Positions 32,702 to 44,562 of a DNA stretch of 64,000 nt are shown piece by piece. The position numbers were made by a program, and so were the translations under genes. The stretch lies in NCBI GenBank assembly GCA_947184155.2, contig CAMXCT020006423.1:310001-374000 (forward strand), written 5' to 3'. The notes under the pieces were generated by a model. The model was not told where the DNA came from. It did not search any database and saw only the letters and a program-made list of their open reading frames with translations. Origin of the DNA: Cladocopium goreaui. Taxonomy: Eukaryota; Sar; Dinophyceae; Suessiales; Symbiodiniaceae. Every line of letters begins with the position of its first letter. The stretch's first letter is position 1.

Positions 32702-34630
32702 GTCTGCCAGAATGATTGGAGATGCGATCAAGGTTGGTCGCGCAAGAGTTCTTTTGGCGACTTCCTGGAAGAGCTGCCAATTTGTTCTGTCGAAGTGTTG
32801 TCAGATTGTGTTATAACATTCTGATGTTCCATGTTTCATTGCTGTGTCACTTGTCTGAAGGCCAGTAGTCCAGGAATAAAATGTAGTTGATGTGCAAACT
32901 ATTTCTCAACAACAAAGATGGTTGCTATCCATCCTTAGTTCCAATCATATTCACCGGCCTCAGCTTCAGACGCTTGTCATCCTCATCCAAATCCTCATCC
33001 TCATCATCCCATCATCATCCTCATACTTTAAAAGGAAGAAACTTAGTTGACTGATATACAAATATATATATATATTTATGTATCTCTCTCGTTCTCTCTC
33101 TCTCTCTCTTAATATGCATGTATAATCATTATGACTAACGATTCAATTTTCGGATGATGCCCAAGTTAGGTCATTCCCCCCAAAAAACAGACCATCTACA
33201 TATAATATTGAATTTACACATTGTGAATACATCATCAGCGTTCTTATCATCCACCCTGCCATTGGATAGGCCAACCCCGGCTTTGTGGAGTTGCGAAAGA
33301 TCGCAGTGGCCAAGGACATCTCCAGTTTGTTGGCCAAGTGCGAGAGCCCATTTCAGACGGAAGGACTACATTAACGACTAGAAAACCATGTTTTTCCAAA
33401 AATATGTAAAGAAACCTATGTAAACATATGTAAACCACATGTTTGTTGATTTTTGATATGTGTTGTTTTTTCCACGGCGTTTGTTTTTTGCCTTGAGGTT
33501 GTCCGATTTGTTTCAGATGGTGGTAGGTGTTTTGAAAGGTATCGAATGTATGAAGTGCTTTATTTTGCACAGAAAATATGTCCGGATAGGAGGCGGTTTA
33601 GCCCTATTGAACACAAGGGTGGCTTGAAAATGCAACCGGCCCTGGGGAACAATCCTCATCCCATAGTTGCTGTTTTTGGTTCAGTTTGACCGAAGATCTG
33701 AATGAATGAGGTGCCGCGAAAGTGGATATGTTTTAGAAAATGTTGGATTGAACATTGAAAATTCACCAGATTTTTTTGAGAAACTGAGGTCTGCCAACAG
33801 AATGGTGTTGAACACAGAAGGTTTGCTCATGGACCTGGGCGTGGGCAATGAGGTGCACGTTGTGCGACAATTTGGTTCCAGTGGTCCAGGGATGTCCAAC
33901 AGGTGGACTGGCCGATACGAACGGCCGTTTCTAGTGGTACAGCACCAATTCTTTAAGGTACCCTCTGGTAATTTAACATAGCTATGGAAAATCACCATTT
34001 TTAATGGGAAAACTACTCACTATAAATGGTGATGTTCAATAGTTATGTTAAATTACCAGAGGGTACCCCATGTTGATGCACATCTAGATACAGAATGATA
34101 TAAAACATGAAATAAAACTATCTCTCAAGAGATTGCGGCAAGACGTTCTGCTGACGTTCTGCTGACCTGGTCGAGTCACCTTAAACGCCGAGGACTTGAT
34201 ATATGTAGTGGACATCACGTTGTGACGTTGTGCATGGAAAACATGCATAGTATATAATCATATAATCATATGGGTATGGATCAATACCTATTAATACCAT
34301 TTTTAGTGGGATGAACATCCATTTACCAGCTATTTTGATGTTCACCCGGGGTACAAGGTTTTGACACACTGCCATATAGTCATATAGTATTTAATCATAC
34401 TGGGTATGTCCAAGAATGAGAAAACACGTCGGGAAAAACAACAAATCCACGAAGATAGATGGAGATTGACAATTGACGGGGAAAGCAATCCTTGGTAGCT
34501 GGGACTCTGGGACACACCCTCAATTTCTCTTTGCAACAGACACCCGAATGCATCCTTAAATGCACAACAGCTGATCTCCCACTGATCTCACATTGATCTT
34601 GTACAGGCGACAACGCCCAAGAAGAAGTGA
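32702..34630 (+). CDS. phb2: Prohibitin-2, last four exons (partial)
   Basis: Prohibitin-2 forms inner-mitochondrial-membrane ring complexes with prohibitin-1. Exons: 32702-32732 (31 nt, SARMIGDAIK), 33270-33355 (NPGFVELRKIAVAKDISSLL), 33789-33852 (NRMVLNTEGLLMDLG) and 34607-34630 (ATTPKKK, TGA 34628-34630). They total 205 nt and close in phase if the previous exon ends with two bases. Introns start GT (32733), GA (33356) and GT (33853), and all end AG before G. The pattern A-MIG-AI-NPGF-LRKI ... NR--L---LLL-L matches PHB2 rather than PHB1, whose equivalent reads G-LIELR. Most of the gene, including the membrane anchor and band-7 domain, must lie upstream, possibly beyond the repeat array and the dead LINE. 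Confidence 0.88.
33059..33110. repeat. (ta)n and (tc)n microsatellites
   Basis: Adjacent tatata and tctctc tracts within a prohibitin-2 intron. Confidence 0.9.
33957..34067. mobile_element. Foldback MITE-like element, best copy
   Basis: 111 bp. The left arm begins ggtaccctctggtaatttaa and the right arm is its near-perfect reverse complement for about 40 bp, around a short A/T loop. It lies in the last prohibitin-2 intron. No transposase, and no clear target duplication. Confidence 0.8.
34270..34377. repeat. Dispersed ~110-bp repeat, copy 1
   Basis: From atgggtatggatcaatacct to the words gacacactgccatat, shared with 41579-41697 apart from an 11-bp insertion and a few substitutions. In the last prohibitin-2 intron. 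Confidence 0.85.
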
Positions 34631-35610
34631 GTGCAGCAGAGCGTCAGATCAGACACAACAGCAGCACCCTGGCCATCTGGGCCCGGCTCAAACAAAACAG
34701 CCTCTAGAGACTTGTGCTGGTGTTTTTCGTACCCCCAACGAGAAAAGTAATACCACTATTTTATAGGAGGGTATTTCTCTTTCTTCCTGGCTCCTATAAA
34801 ATCCTATAAATATGAATGGTTTGTTTTGGTTTTTGGTCAAGTTCTGCAGACTCACATCCCACTTTGCTCCATCTTCACCTCTTCACGGCGAGTACAGATT
34901 CGCAGTGCCGAACGATTCGCGCCACTCAGTGTCAATCACTGGTGGGTGGCCATCGTCTGCCGCGAGCTCAGAGATGGAAGCGGGGAGTGGTTGTGATGTT
35001 TCTGCCCTGGAGTTAGATCAACTGTTTCACTGGCAAGTTGGCATATGGCATGCATCTAGTATCTGTATATATCTGTATCATCCATCCAAAAAATTCATCG
35101 CATCGTGATCCACACGACCTGGAAGTGTTTCCTCACAGATACTGCAGACCTGAGGCCGGCTGATGATTTTTCGGCCCGGCGCCAGAAAAATGGATGGATC
35201 CTTTGGGCCGTTGACATTGTGGGCCCCTGATGGCCCCTGGGCCGTTGACAGTATTTCACAGTTGTAAAATCCAAATCCTTTCGAGTTGCATCTAGTAGAT
35301 CTAGTGATATGATGCGCTCGGGTTCCCAGAAGTTTGCGGGTGTCTTTAAACTTGAACGACCTTGAACGATACAAACATCGAGAGTTTCTTCGATTTGGCG
35401 ACCATCACTGCATGGAATAGAAGTAAGCCTGTTGGACTGGGCTGATATGGGCTGATGTTGCAATGGGATATAATCTAATATACTATGACAAATTAAGACA
35501 AATTACAATATATATATAAATTATATATATATGTATTCCAAATTTGATCACTAATTTTTGATGATTTTCATCAACTTCAAGTTATCAGGTCATCCAATTT
35601 CCCCTCGCAG
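34631..35610. other. Prohibitin-2 3' flank and spacer
   Basis: Contains a coding-like stretch from ATG 34974 (EAGSGCDVSALELDQLF) that could be a first exon, but it has no good donor. Nothing else recognised. Confidence 0.35.
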
Positions 35611-38600
35611 GCCTATGCTGCAGCCCTGCTGGCGCCCATGGTTCCACCACGGCGCGCCGAGTCGCAGGTGGGGGCCCCCTTGTGGCAGCCGTGTTAAACT
35701 GGGGGTTTCATTAATTGGGGAATTACAGAAAATATATATGAAAATATGGGAAAATGACTGAGACTATGTTTTTCAAATGTTTTTTTTTAGTTAGGTTGGT
35801 TCAAACGCAGCAAGGCTGAGAGCCTTTGAAGCCTGGAAATGGAAATGGTTGGTTCAAAGCCGTTATAGGTGAATGGTCACCATCGTAGCTGGTACCCGAT
35901 TTTACCTCTTTATCTACCCATTTGACCAGGCTTGTATGTGGAGTGCGGGAGCAAACCTGCTTAATTGGGAAAAAATGTGTTTTTGTCTTGGCACAAATTC
36001 GTATTTTATGAAAAAACATGTGTATTTATTCATGAAATGGTACACCATAGTAGGGTACCATGCCATTGCTGTCATTTGTTCTTACTTGGAAATGCCTTAT
36101 CTTCCAGAAGCGGTTGAGACAGGAGAACAAACGATATTTGAAAAATGCGTCAATCCTTCCCCGAATTTGTTTATAAGGGAAATTGTTGTGGGCAGACAAT
36201 CTCTTGAACTGTCCATTCTTCCTTTGTTTGAAACCCTTAGGTGAATGTTTAAAACTTAATATTGTGGAGAAAAACATACAAAAACCAGGATATCCAGTAC
36301 TGCAATAGATAATAGAAAAAAAGTCGGTAGTTTCAAATACTCAACATGATCTATGCCGCAGATGGAATGATTGACCCCTAGAAACATCTTTTTGTCAGGG
36401 TATGGCTCAACCACCAAATTCTGCATGGTAAACGCATCCTCATTTGGGCTGGTTGCATCCCCATTTTACCAACCTCCAACCACCAACCACCGGAGAATAC
36501 GTGTTCTTATCGCCATTTCTGGTTTGTGTGTATCCCATTATGGTATGCAAAACGATGCAACATGATTACCCGGTATATCTTCATGGCGAACCAGAGAATG
36601 GCTTTTGTTTAGAGGGGTAAACACAATTAAAACCCACATTCAGATACTTTAACGCTCATCCGTTTTTGAAGGCTCGCAAACCACCGAAGACTTACAATGT
36701 GCAATAGAAATGGATGGTAAGATATGGTAAGAACCCTGGTTTCCAGTACAGTAACCCCCAAAATTATGAACAAATTGAGTTTGCCATTACATGGCTTGAA
36801 TTTTATGTTTTTTGGGTGGGTTACTATAGAGGAGACATTAGCATGAAAATTGTTCATTTTGCAAATGTTACCCATCAACATTGAGTTACTTTCAATTTTC
36901 TTGCACATGTTCTCTAAATTTAAAAGCAATGATTTCCAGTGGTCAGAATGTGGGAAACACCCAGTAGAAACGGTAAACTCGGTAAAATATACATATATAT
37001 ATATTATATATATAGAATAATATGCATAACAGGTAAATAAAAATAAGATAGATAAAACAGATAAAACCTATGATGCCTATGCTGTTCTGGCTGGAACCAG
37101 GCTTTCAATTTCAGGTCTCCTCCAGTCGAGCCTCCAGAAGCTCCACGAATAGTCGAAAGCGGCTGCTGCCCTCGCCCATCGACCAGGCCAGGAGGGGATG
37201 ATGGCAGGAGATTTCCACCTTTTTTTTGGGGGGGGAAACATATGGTGAATCCTGGGGAAGAGATGTTGTTTTTCCGGGAACAACATAATATGAAGATGAT
37301 GAGAAAAGATCGAAGGTTCGAAAGGGGATATACTTTTTTTTCGGACATCTTCCAAGAAGTTTGGGGTTCAAGTGAAACATCCAGCGAGATCCTGAGTCAG
37401 TTCCTGAATCATGCATTGAATTCAAATATACATCATATATATCCTGTTTGAATTTCCACTATAGAAAGGGTGAACTTGTGCTTGCCTTAAAACGGTTGGC
37501 ATAGGGGTGTTTTAATATAGAAAAGTGTTCTCGTGCTCGGCTTTTCATAGGGGATCCCTGTGAAACAATTCTATAGTGAGCATACGCCACCTATATAAGA
37601 GTTATGCCAACAATTCTATAGGGTGCCTACCCACCTATATGAGGGTTGTGCTAACAATTCTATAGGCTCTACATTTTATAGTGGAAGTATTACAGAAAAA
37701 AGCTGGTTGTTGTGCTACTGCATTTTGTACTGCCTGTCCTGTTGTCCTATGGGAGTACTTGTGTTCCACCTGTGCCCGGATGTTGAAATTATGTTGGCTA
37801 TTTTAACATAGTCGTGCACCTCGTTTTAAAGCGGTCTTATGTAATCCTATGTGCAGTCGTGCTTGGAAAAACGACACCATTCTATAGTGAGAACATTTAC
37901 AATTTTTAGGGTTGTGCTGGGACCATTCTATAGTGAAAAAAATGCATTCTGTAGCCACAGGGTATGCTTGAGGGCTTATAGCTACAGATTGTCTGGCACA
38001 TCTTCACCCCCAGAAAGCACAGGGGGATTCATATATGATCATATATGTATATAATCATGCATTGAATTCAAATATACATCATATATGATCATATATATAT
38101 ATTACATATATAATTGTATATATATAGACACACATATATATATATATATATGTATCCCCCCCGTAAACATTCGTTGGACATGGAAGATCCAGAAGCATTT
38201 CGCAGAAACATGGAATCCCCAGGCCATTCGTCGCGAGCTGGTGGGCGATGGCATCGCCTTAGAGGAGGCACAGCCAACAACTGATGTTTCCACGAACTGG
38301 GGGGTGCTACCACATCTTGTGGTAGTTTATAATTGTTATATATGTTTATAATATATATAATTATATATAATTATATATGTTTATATAGTTGGGAACTGAC
38401 TACTTGGTCATTTCAGCATATTTGAAGTGTGTTGACATGTTGTACGTATGTTCTATCCCGAAAGTGGAATGATAGCCCCAAGTTTTGGCAGTGCAGTTTT
38501 GGAACTGGTGGATCCCCAACATATCAACCCGTATTCTTGGGATTGTCACTCGATTTTGACAAACTTGTCCCACAAACAGCAGTACCCTCCGGTAATTTGA

Positions 38601-40965
38601 GATAGCTATGGAGAATAACCCGTTTATAGAATTTTAGATGACTTACCTTTTGACATGATAACACTGGTGATTTTCCATAGCAAAATTAGCAAACTGTTGC
38701 ATTGCCAGATCGTGGGACAAGCCAGAAATCAAGTCCTGGTTCAACCAGGTAGTCGCCAACAAGCGTGCCTCTGGGTGGGCGGTGAAGCAACGGCCACTGG
38801 ACCAAGCACGAGTTGTTTTCGCTGCATGTGGCTGTGGGTCGAGGAAAGATGTGGGACCTTCCAACTAGACCTCACTTGGAAGTTGGAAGTGGCATCCAGA
38901 TGGATTGCTGTTGAATTTCTTGGATTATATATATTTACAGTATATGTGTATATATATATGTGTATATATATATACAGTATATATATATATATATAATGCC
39001 CCACTCAGGCACCATGAAAATGACAGGTATTCTCAGTTTTGGGCCCAGAGCTACGTGGATTTTCCCGTCATGGCTTTGCATGGCTGAGGCAAGCACAACG
39101 AAATGACTTGGGCCACTTTTGCTATGGCTGCAGGCCGGTGGCTGACCTCTGCCCTCCCAACTTGATCGATCTTGATCCCCTAAAGTGCAGAAAAGTTACC
39201 CGACAAGGACGCGGACATGTGGAACCAGGGGAGGTTGCATTTGCATGCATTTGCAACCATGCACGCCAGAAAATCGCAAAGCTCTCCGTTTTTATAGGCT
39301 ATGATTTGGTTGTTGAAAACACGTTCACAGTTCACCGAAAATGTACATCCCAAAGAATTTCAATTCGGGAGATCCTCAAACCGCCAAACTATGTGTTTTT
39401 TCCCTTCAAAATGGAGGCTTAGAGAGCCCCAGTTTTGGGGTGCTTTCACTTTCAAAATCAGCCAGGGATGCCACGAAATCAGGCAATTGCTGAGAGACCT
39501 CAACGAAGAGGTGACAGTGTGGACAGGCCCGAGCAGGATCGTTGTCCTATAAATTGAACCTTTCAACATGTTTGGGGTACGGTATGTTTGGGGGTATCAC
39601 TCACACAATTTCAATTGAACAAACCGAGAAAGGTTTATTTGTCTCGAATTCAAGTTGCAAGTTTGGGCCATCCTTTATTTTCGGACAAACCTACGTATGA
39701 CGAAATCACGAGTTTTGGCATCCAATCCTGGATGTCAGAAGTTCTACCATCATTTAGCAACAATGCAACAGTGCTGGGACGCCAATGCCAGGATAGACTT
39801 AACCCGTTGGATAACCTCTGCGTCAGATTGGACACGGTAGTTTTGAACTGGTTTTGAACATTGTCAACATGCTGTAGAAAATAAAGGAACATAGTTTGTG
39901 CACGATCTGGATAGCACTGTAAACTAATCGGACAATTTCCCCAATGAACATTGGTCAGGTGCTGCCATCTATCGCCGCTTCCATCCGGCCAGGGACCCCA
40001 GGGATGCCAAAGGTGTTCTGGGATGTCACTCCACAGAGGATTGTGCGGTGCAAAAATTATTAGGGCTGCCTTGTGAAAAATTCAAAAAAAAAACACGTTC
40101 CAGGATAGTTTCTTGAGGTTTTGGGGGAACTGTTTTGACTGGAAGATTAGTTCTCATGTCAAGCCGAATGCTTGGAAAATCCCACCAACCAGCCAAAGCG
40201 TGAGGGATTCATTTACCACTATGTTAATCCTGGAGTAGATAGAATATGGAAATTTCAAAGACAAGCTTACACGCATGAAAATATGGCTGAAAATCCCATA
40301 CTTTCTATATACTTCAGGAGGATTGTGCTATGTAAATTGATGGGTGAAGTTCCCATGAGTGTGGCGGGTTGTTCCCATTGATTGGTGCATGAACCACCCA
40401 TGGGTTACTGTGTAAGGCCTGCGCGGCGTCCTACATGCTGCGTTGGGATCTTGGCACTGGAGAAACGGCCGAAGATTCTCCAAAGATTGGAACTGGAGCA
40501 AAGATTCTCCTGGTGTAGGAACTAGCCAGTGTTGTGACATCCAAAATCTGGTGCCAGTCAGCTTTTTCAAAATCTGTACACTGACGTTTCAAGGTGCTGA
40601 TGGATGCGAGGAAGGAAGGTGCACACAAGGGGATGGGCTTGCCCTGGGCGCCAAAAACCTGATGAAAATGAAGATCTATGCCATCTATGCAGCCAAGATG
40701 TGTTTTTTAGTATTTTGTAGGCACAGTTCTTAGTTCTTCCCACAGATTATGATTGGTTCAAGTGTGAAGATGTAATGCAGGTCGCGACAATTCCTTTAAA
40801 GACATGCGCCTCAAAAGGTATTCAGAACTAATCCTAGGCACCATCAGAGACCATCAGCCAGAGGAGAGCCCCCCTGGCCGACGGGACAGGCATGATATCG
40901 TGGAAGGTTATGCTGACGGCTGGCGTGCTCCCAGGGAGTTTGGTGCCTCAAACAGCCAAGGCTGA
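35611..40965 (+). CDS. Unrecognised multi-exon gene
   Basis: Phase-consistent candidate exons with AG/G acceptors: 35611-35667 (AYAAALLAPMVPPRRAESQ), 37115-37186 (SSSRASRSSTNSRKRLLP), 38223-38272 (RRELVGDGIALEEAQ), 39134-39184 (VADLCPPNLIDLDPL), 39483-39510 (QLLRDLNEE), 39959-40012 (VLPSIAASIRPGTPG), 40417 to about 40446 or 40510 (ACAASYMLRWDLGTG), 40594-40614 and a last exon 40864-40965 (RRDRHDIVEGYADGW, TGA). Donors are GT, GC and GA. The 5' end is not located. I recognise no family; the product has a basic Ser/Arg stretch and short helical segments. Individual exons are short, so some may be wrong although phase closes at most junctions. Confidence 0.5.
37407..37440. repeat. 34-bp direct repeat, copy 1
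   Basis: aatcatgcattgaattcaaa and the 14 bases after it recur exactly at 38053-38086. Confidence 0.85.
38053..38086. repeat. 34-bp direct repeat, copy 2
   Basis: Exact second copy of 37407-37440, followed by a long (ta)n region to about 38155. Confidence 0.85.
38583..38690. mobile_element. Foldback element, left end only
   Basis: taccctccggtaatttgaga, then tagctatgg, matches the left arm of the 33957 family. An inner reverse-complement word, ggtgattttccatagc, appears about 85 bases on, but the outer right end is missing. Confidence 0.5.
38930..38998. repeat. (ta)n microsatellite
   Basis: Alternating tatata and gtgtat units, intronic. Confidence 0.9.
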
Positions 40966-42607
40966 GCCACCCTTTCACCAGCCATGACTGGGGGTCATTT
41001 TACATCCCAGTTATAGGGATATTGATATACCCAATAAATCCCAATAAATCCCAATAACAAAGCCCCAGTTAGATTACTGGATGATACTGGCTTTGCCACA
41101 CTACTGGCACTCTTTCCCAAGATCCTGAAACCCGATGTTTGGTTGGCCTTTCTAATTTTCTAGTTATGTTTACCTTGCTTTGCCTTAAATTAGTCTTATC
41201 CAAGCACCAACTATATCTACGTATATATTAATATATATATATATACATATTGATATATATATATATACACAGTATATATCTGTTGCCCCGTGACATCTCC
41301 CACCGTTGGCCGCTTAATCCCCGACCAAAAAGCCTAAGGCATGTCAGACCCGTGGAAGCTGCCCGGCAATGGCTTCTCTCAGAGGTGACTTCTGTGGGAC
41401 AGCAGAATTGATATGATTTGATGAAATTTGAGGATAAACCGTCGATAAACCATCCAAGATTAAGCAGTGAAGCAGGGGTACTGTACCCAATTTTGATCAA
41501 TGCCCATATGCTTCACTGGGTAAACATTTTTCTTTGGTTGCCTCCTGCATTAATTCTGATCTATAGTCTTGACTATATATGGGTATGGATCAATACCTAT
41601 CAATACCATTTTTAGAATATTTTTAGTGGGATGAACATCCATTTACCAGCTATTTTGGGGTTCACCAGGGGTACAAGGTTTTGACACACTGCCATATGTT
41701 GAATTATATTGAGGAGTGCCATATATATATATATCACTAAGAATCCAAGATCATCCGATTTATCCATGACTTGATGAACTAATAAGGGTGCCCTGATGCT
41801 GCTAAAAAAATGGTTGGCAATAAAAGAAACGAATCTCAAGGGCTATAGCGGCTATGAAGTATCTATGATTTAATTAACATTAATTAACTGGTTCATGGTT
41901 TCGATTGGTTTCGATTGGTTTCGATTAGAGTCAGAGATATGGTTCTAGTTCCCCATTTACAGGGAATATCCTGGGATAATGACCAATGTTTTGCTGCTGG
42001 GATTGAAACCACCAGCCAAATGCATCCCCATTTAGGAATCATTTCACCAACCACCAACTATCCAGAGAAGTATGATTGGTTATTGGTTGGTGTGTATCCC
42101 CATTGTATCCCCATTAGAGCACACTACTTCCATGGGTTTTTCAACCACAAACCAGTACACGTAGCTATTCCCAATGTTTTTTTAGGGTTGAAGACGATGA
42201 AAATCCAGAAAAAAAATCCGAGGATTGAACAACAATCCCATGGTTTCTTGGTGTGTAAATCCAGTTACCCATGTTACCCTTCGGTGCAATCAACCATGGT
42301 TTGCTGGAAAATTCACCATATAGTTATTTTGGAGAACTTGGAGATAAGATGTCCCAGGAGTCTAGCCATGTTTGATCCCCATGATGTTCCATAAAAATCC
42401 CCATTTGTTCCATCCAAATCCTCAAAATCCATGGGCCATCCCAATCCCCAAAATCTTTGGTTCATCCCCAAAGGAAATGATCCCCATAATCCCCTTCCTA
42501 GATAGGTCAATAGGTGGATTCCCCCATTTTTCATGGGGATGTCCCCATGGATTTCATCACTCAAAGGGACCAATTTGGGACCCCAAAAAAGCCACCCAAG
42601 TTCTCAG
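40966..42607. other. Spacer with several small repeats
   Basis: Holds three copies of the 10-mer ccaataaatc at about 41030-41057, (ta)n tracts at 41225-41275, three copies of tttcgattgg at 41899-41927 and a dispersed repeat at 41579. No supportable exon. Confidence 0.5.
41579..41697. repeat. Dispersed ~110-bp repeat, copy 2
   Basis: Second copy of 34270-34377, with a local duplication of the word tttttag. Confidence 0.85.
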
Positions 42608-43842
42608 GACCAGCGTGCCTGGGGCTCCTTGCGGGGAGATCTCTTCACCACCGTGACGGCCTGGGGTCCAGCCTGCGGGAAACTGGGGTTCCACCTGCTG
42701 TGGACAGGGATTCACCACAATGAGAAGAATTGGAGTTTTTCTTTGGGCATCAGTGGCCGCACTTTGCAGCTGAATTATGACAGAAATTTGTAATGTTTAA
42801 TTATGACTTTATCCAGACACTAAAAGTCTGTGTAATGACTAAAGATGGATCTGATTGTGGCTCCTCATGAACCAAAGAGGTGGGATCGATCCCCTTAGCT
42901 TCCAGAATTGATGAAGGCAAGTCATGGCCATCAGAAGCTGAGGTGACCGAGAATGGCAAGAAAAAGGCCAGCACTTGGCAAACCGTGCCGGGAGTGAATC
43001 AGGGTAGGCCGGGTAGGCTGGATTTGTTTCAACATGATTTTTCTATAGTTTCCCATCTCCGATGGCCATGATACATAGTTCCCTTACCTGTTGCTTGGGG
43101 TTAGGTAGCTGATATCCTGAAGCCTTGGTGATTCTGTGATCCCCAAAGCCAATGTTCAGCAGTCATCAGCAGTCCAGGCGGTCCCTGGGCTTTCCCATGA
43201 ACAGCTCAGAATACTTCAAACGAAGCATAGGTAGGGGCACCGGACACCGATTTTGGGTGGGATAGAGGCTTGCAATAAGTCCAATTAGTTGCTTAGGGAT
43301 CCAGGATCGATGTCTTTTGTTTCCTTTTTTTCATGATGTTTTTTTTTTTGTTTTTTCTGCGATTTGGTTGGGGTTGATCCGCTTGAATTCATGGGTATCA
43401 GCATCCAAAGTCACCACATCATGTCAGAGTCAGAATATACAGTACTACTATATACATACTGTACATCATAACATATCAAAACTATATGATATACGTGTCA
43501 TCCTGACTGATACATAATCAGCAAATATTCAGCATCATGCTCCTTATTATTGATATCATGGCGATGATGATGGTGATGGTGATGGTGGTGATGATGGTGA
43601 TGATAATGATGATGATGATGATGATGATGATAAAGGTGATTTTTAATATGTTTATTGTTATTTTTTGTGAATTTGTCTTATGATTAAATTACATTACTAA
43701 TTTATAGATATTTATAAATCATATATTACTAATATTCTCATGAAAAGCACATCATGTTGATCTCTACCTTTATCTTTCCCTTGCAGGTGGGTGGAAGATG
43801 CTGAGCCCGGAGGCGGGACGTGGTTTGGACGTTTTTTCGTGA
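42608..43842 (+). CDS. Unrecognised gene, last three exons
   Basis: Exons 42608-42665 (DQRAWGSLRGDLFTTVTAW), 42917-43003 (KSWPSEAEVTENGKKKASTW) and 43787-43842 (GWKMLSPEAGRGLDVFS, TGA) join in phase with AG/G acceptors and GT donors; third positions are G/C-rich. An alternative frame of the last exon runs to TGA 43854 but does not fit the upstream phase. The 5' part and the function are unknown. Confidence 0.5.
43558..43632. repeat. (gat)n/(ggt)n triplet microsatellite
   Basis: About 75 bases of gatgat and gatggt units. Confidence 0.95.
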
Positions 43843-44232
43843 CGTTTCCAGCCTGATGCAATAGCCTTGAAATTGGGTTATATATCAACATCATGAGGCT
43901 AAGATGTGTGTGTATATATAATATATTTATACAGATATAGCCATAGCCATGCACATATGAATATACATAGAGAGAGAGAGAGAGCCAGAATAAAATGCAA
44001 CGCACATTTTAATTACGATAAAGTTGACATGGATGTTGTATATGTTGTCTCGTTTCTCAACATTGAGCATTTTATTGAATTCAGCATGTTTTGTCATACG
44101 TCCTGACATGGAGGATGAGACTTTCATGAATAGTCTATCAAACAATTCCTAAGTTTGGATCGTGCACAAGATCATGAGCTAAGGATCTCACCTTTAGTTG
44201 GCCGTCTCAGCTGATCACGACCAGAGCCACAG

Positions 44233-44530
44233 GTGACTCCGGGCCCCTGGAGTGCGCTATCTGCTTTTGTGTCCGGAGCCCAAGAAGGCTAAACATGGGG
44301 TAAACATGGGGTAAACCATGCGAAACCGTTTAGACACAACTTGATGGTGGATCCACCAGAAACTGATTGTAGTTGTGGCATGTGCTTGGTCAAGGACGGC
44401 ATCTGGTGCTTTTCGTCTATATCGTCCATTTATGTCCTTTTTGTGTGGCTTTGGTTGGAAGAAAATTGCAAATCATATGAGCCACGCTCAAAATGGTTGA
44501 AGACTACTTTAGTATTGCAGGATATTGCAA

Positions 44531-44562
<32 letters not shown>

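Noticed and set aside
38685..38800. Coding-like stretch near 38700-38790
   Set aside because: No AG/G acceptor, no phase fit with neighbouring exons, and it overlaps the half foldback element.
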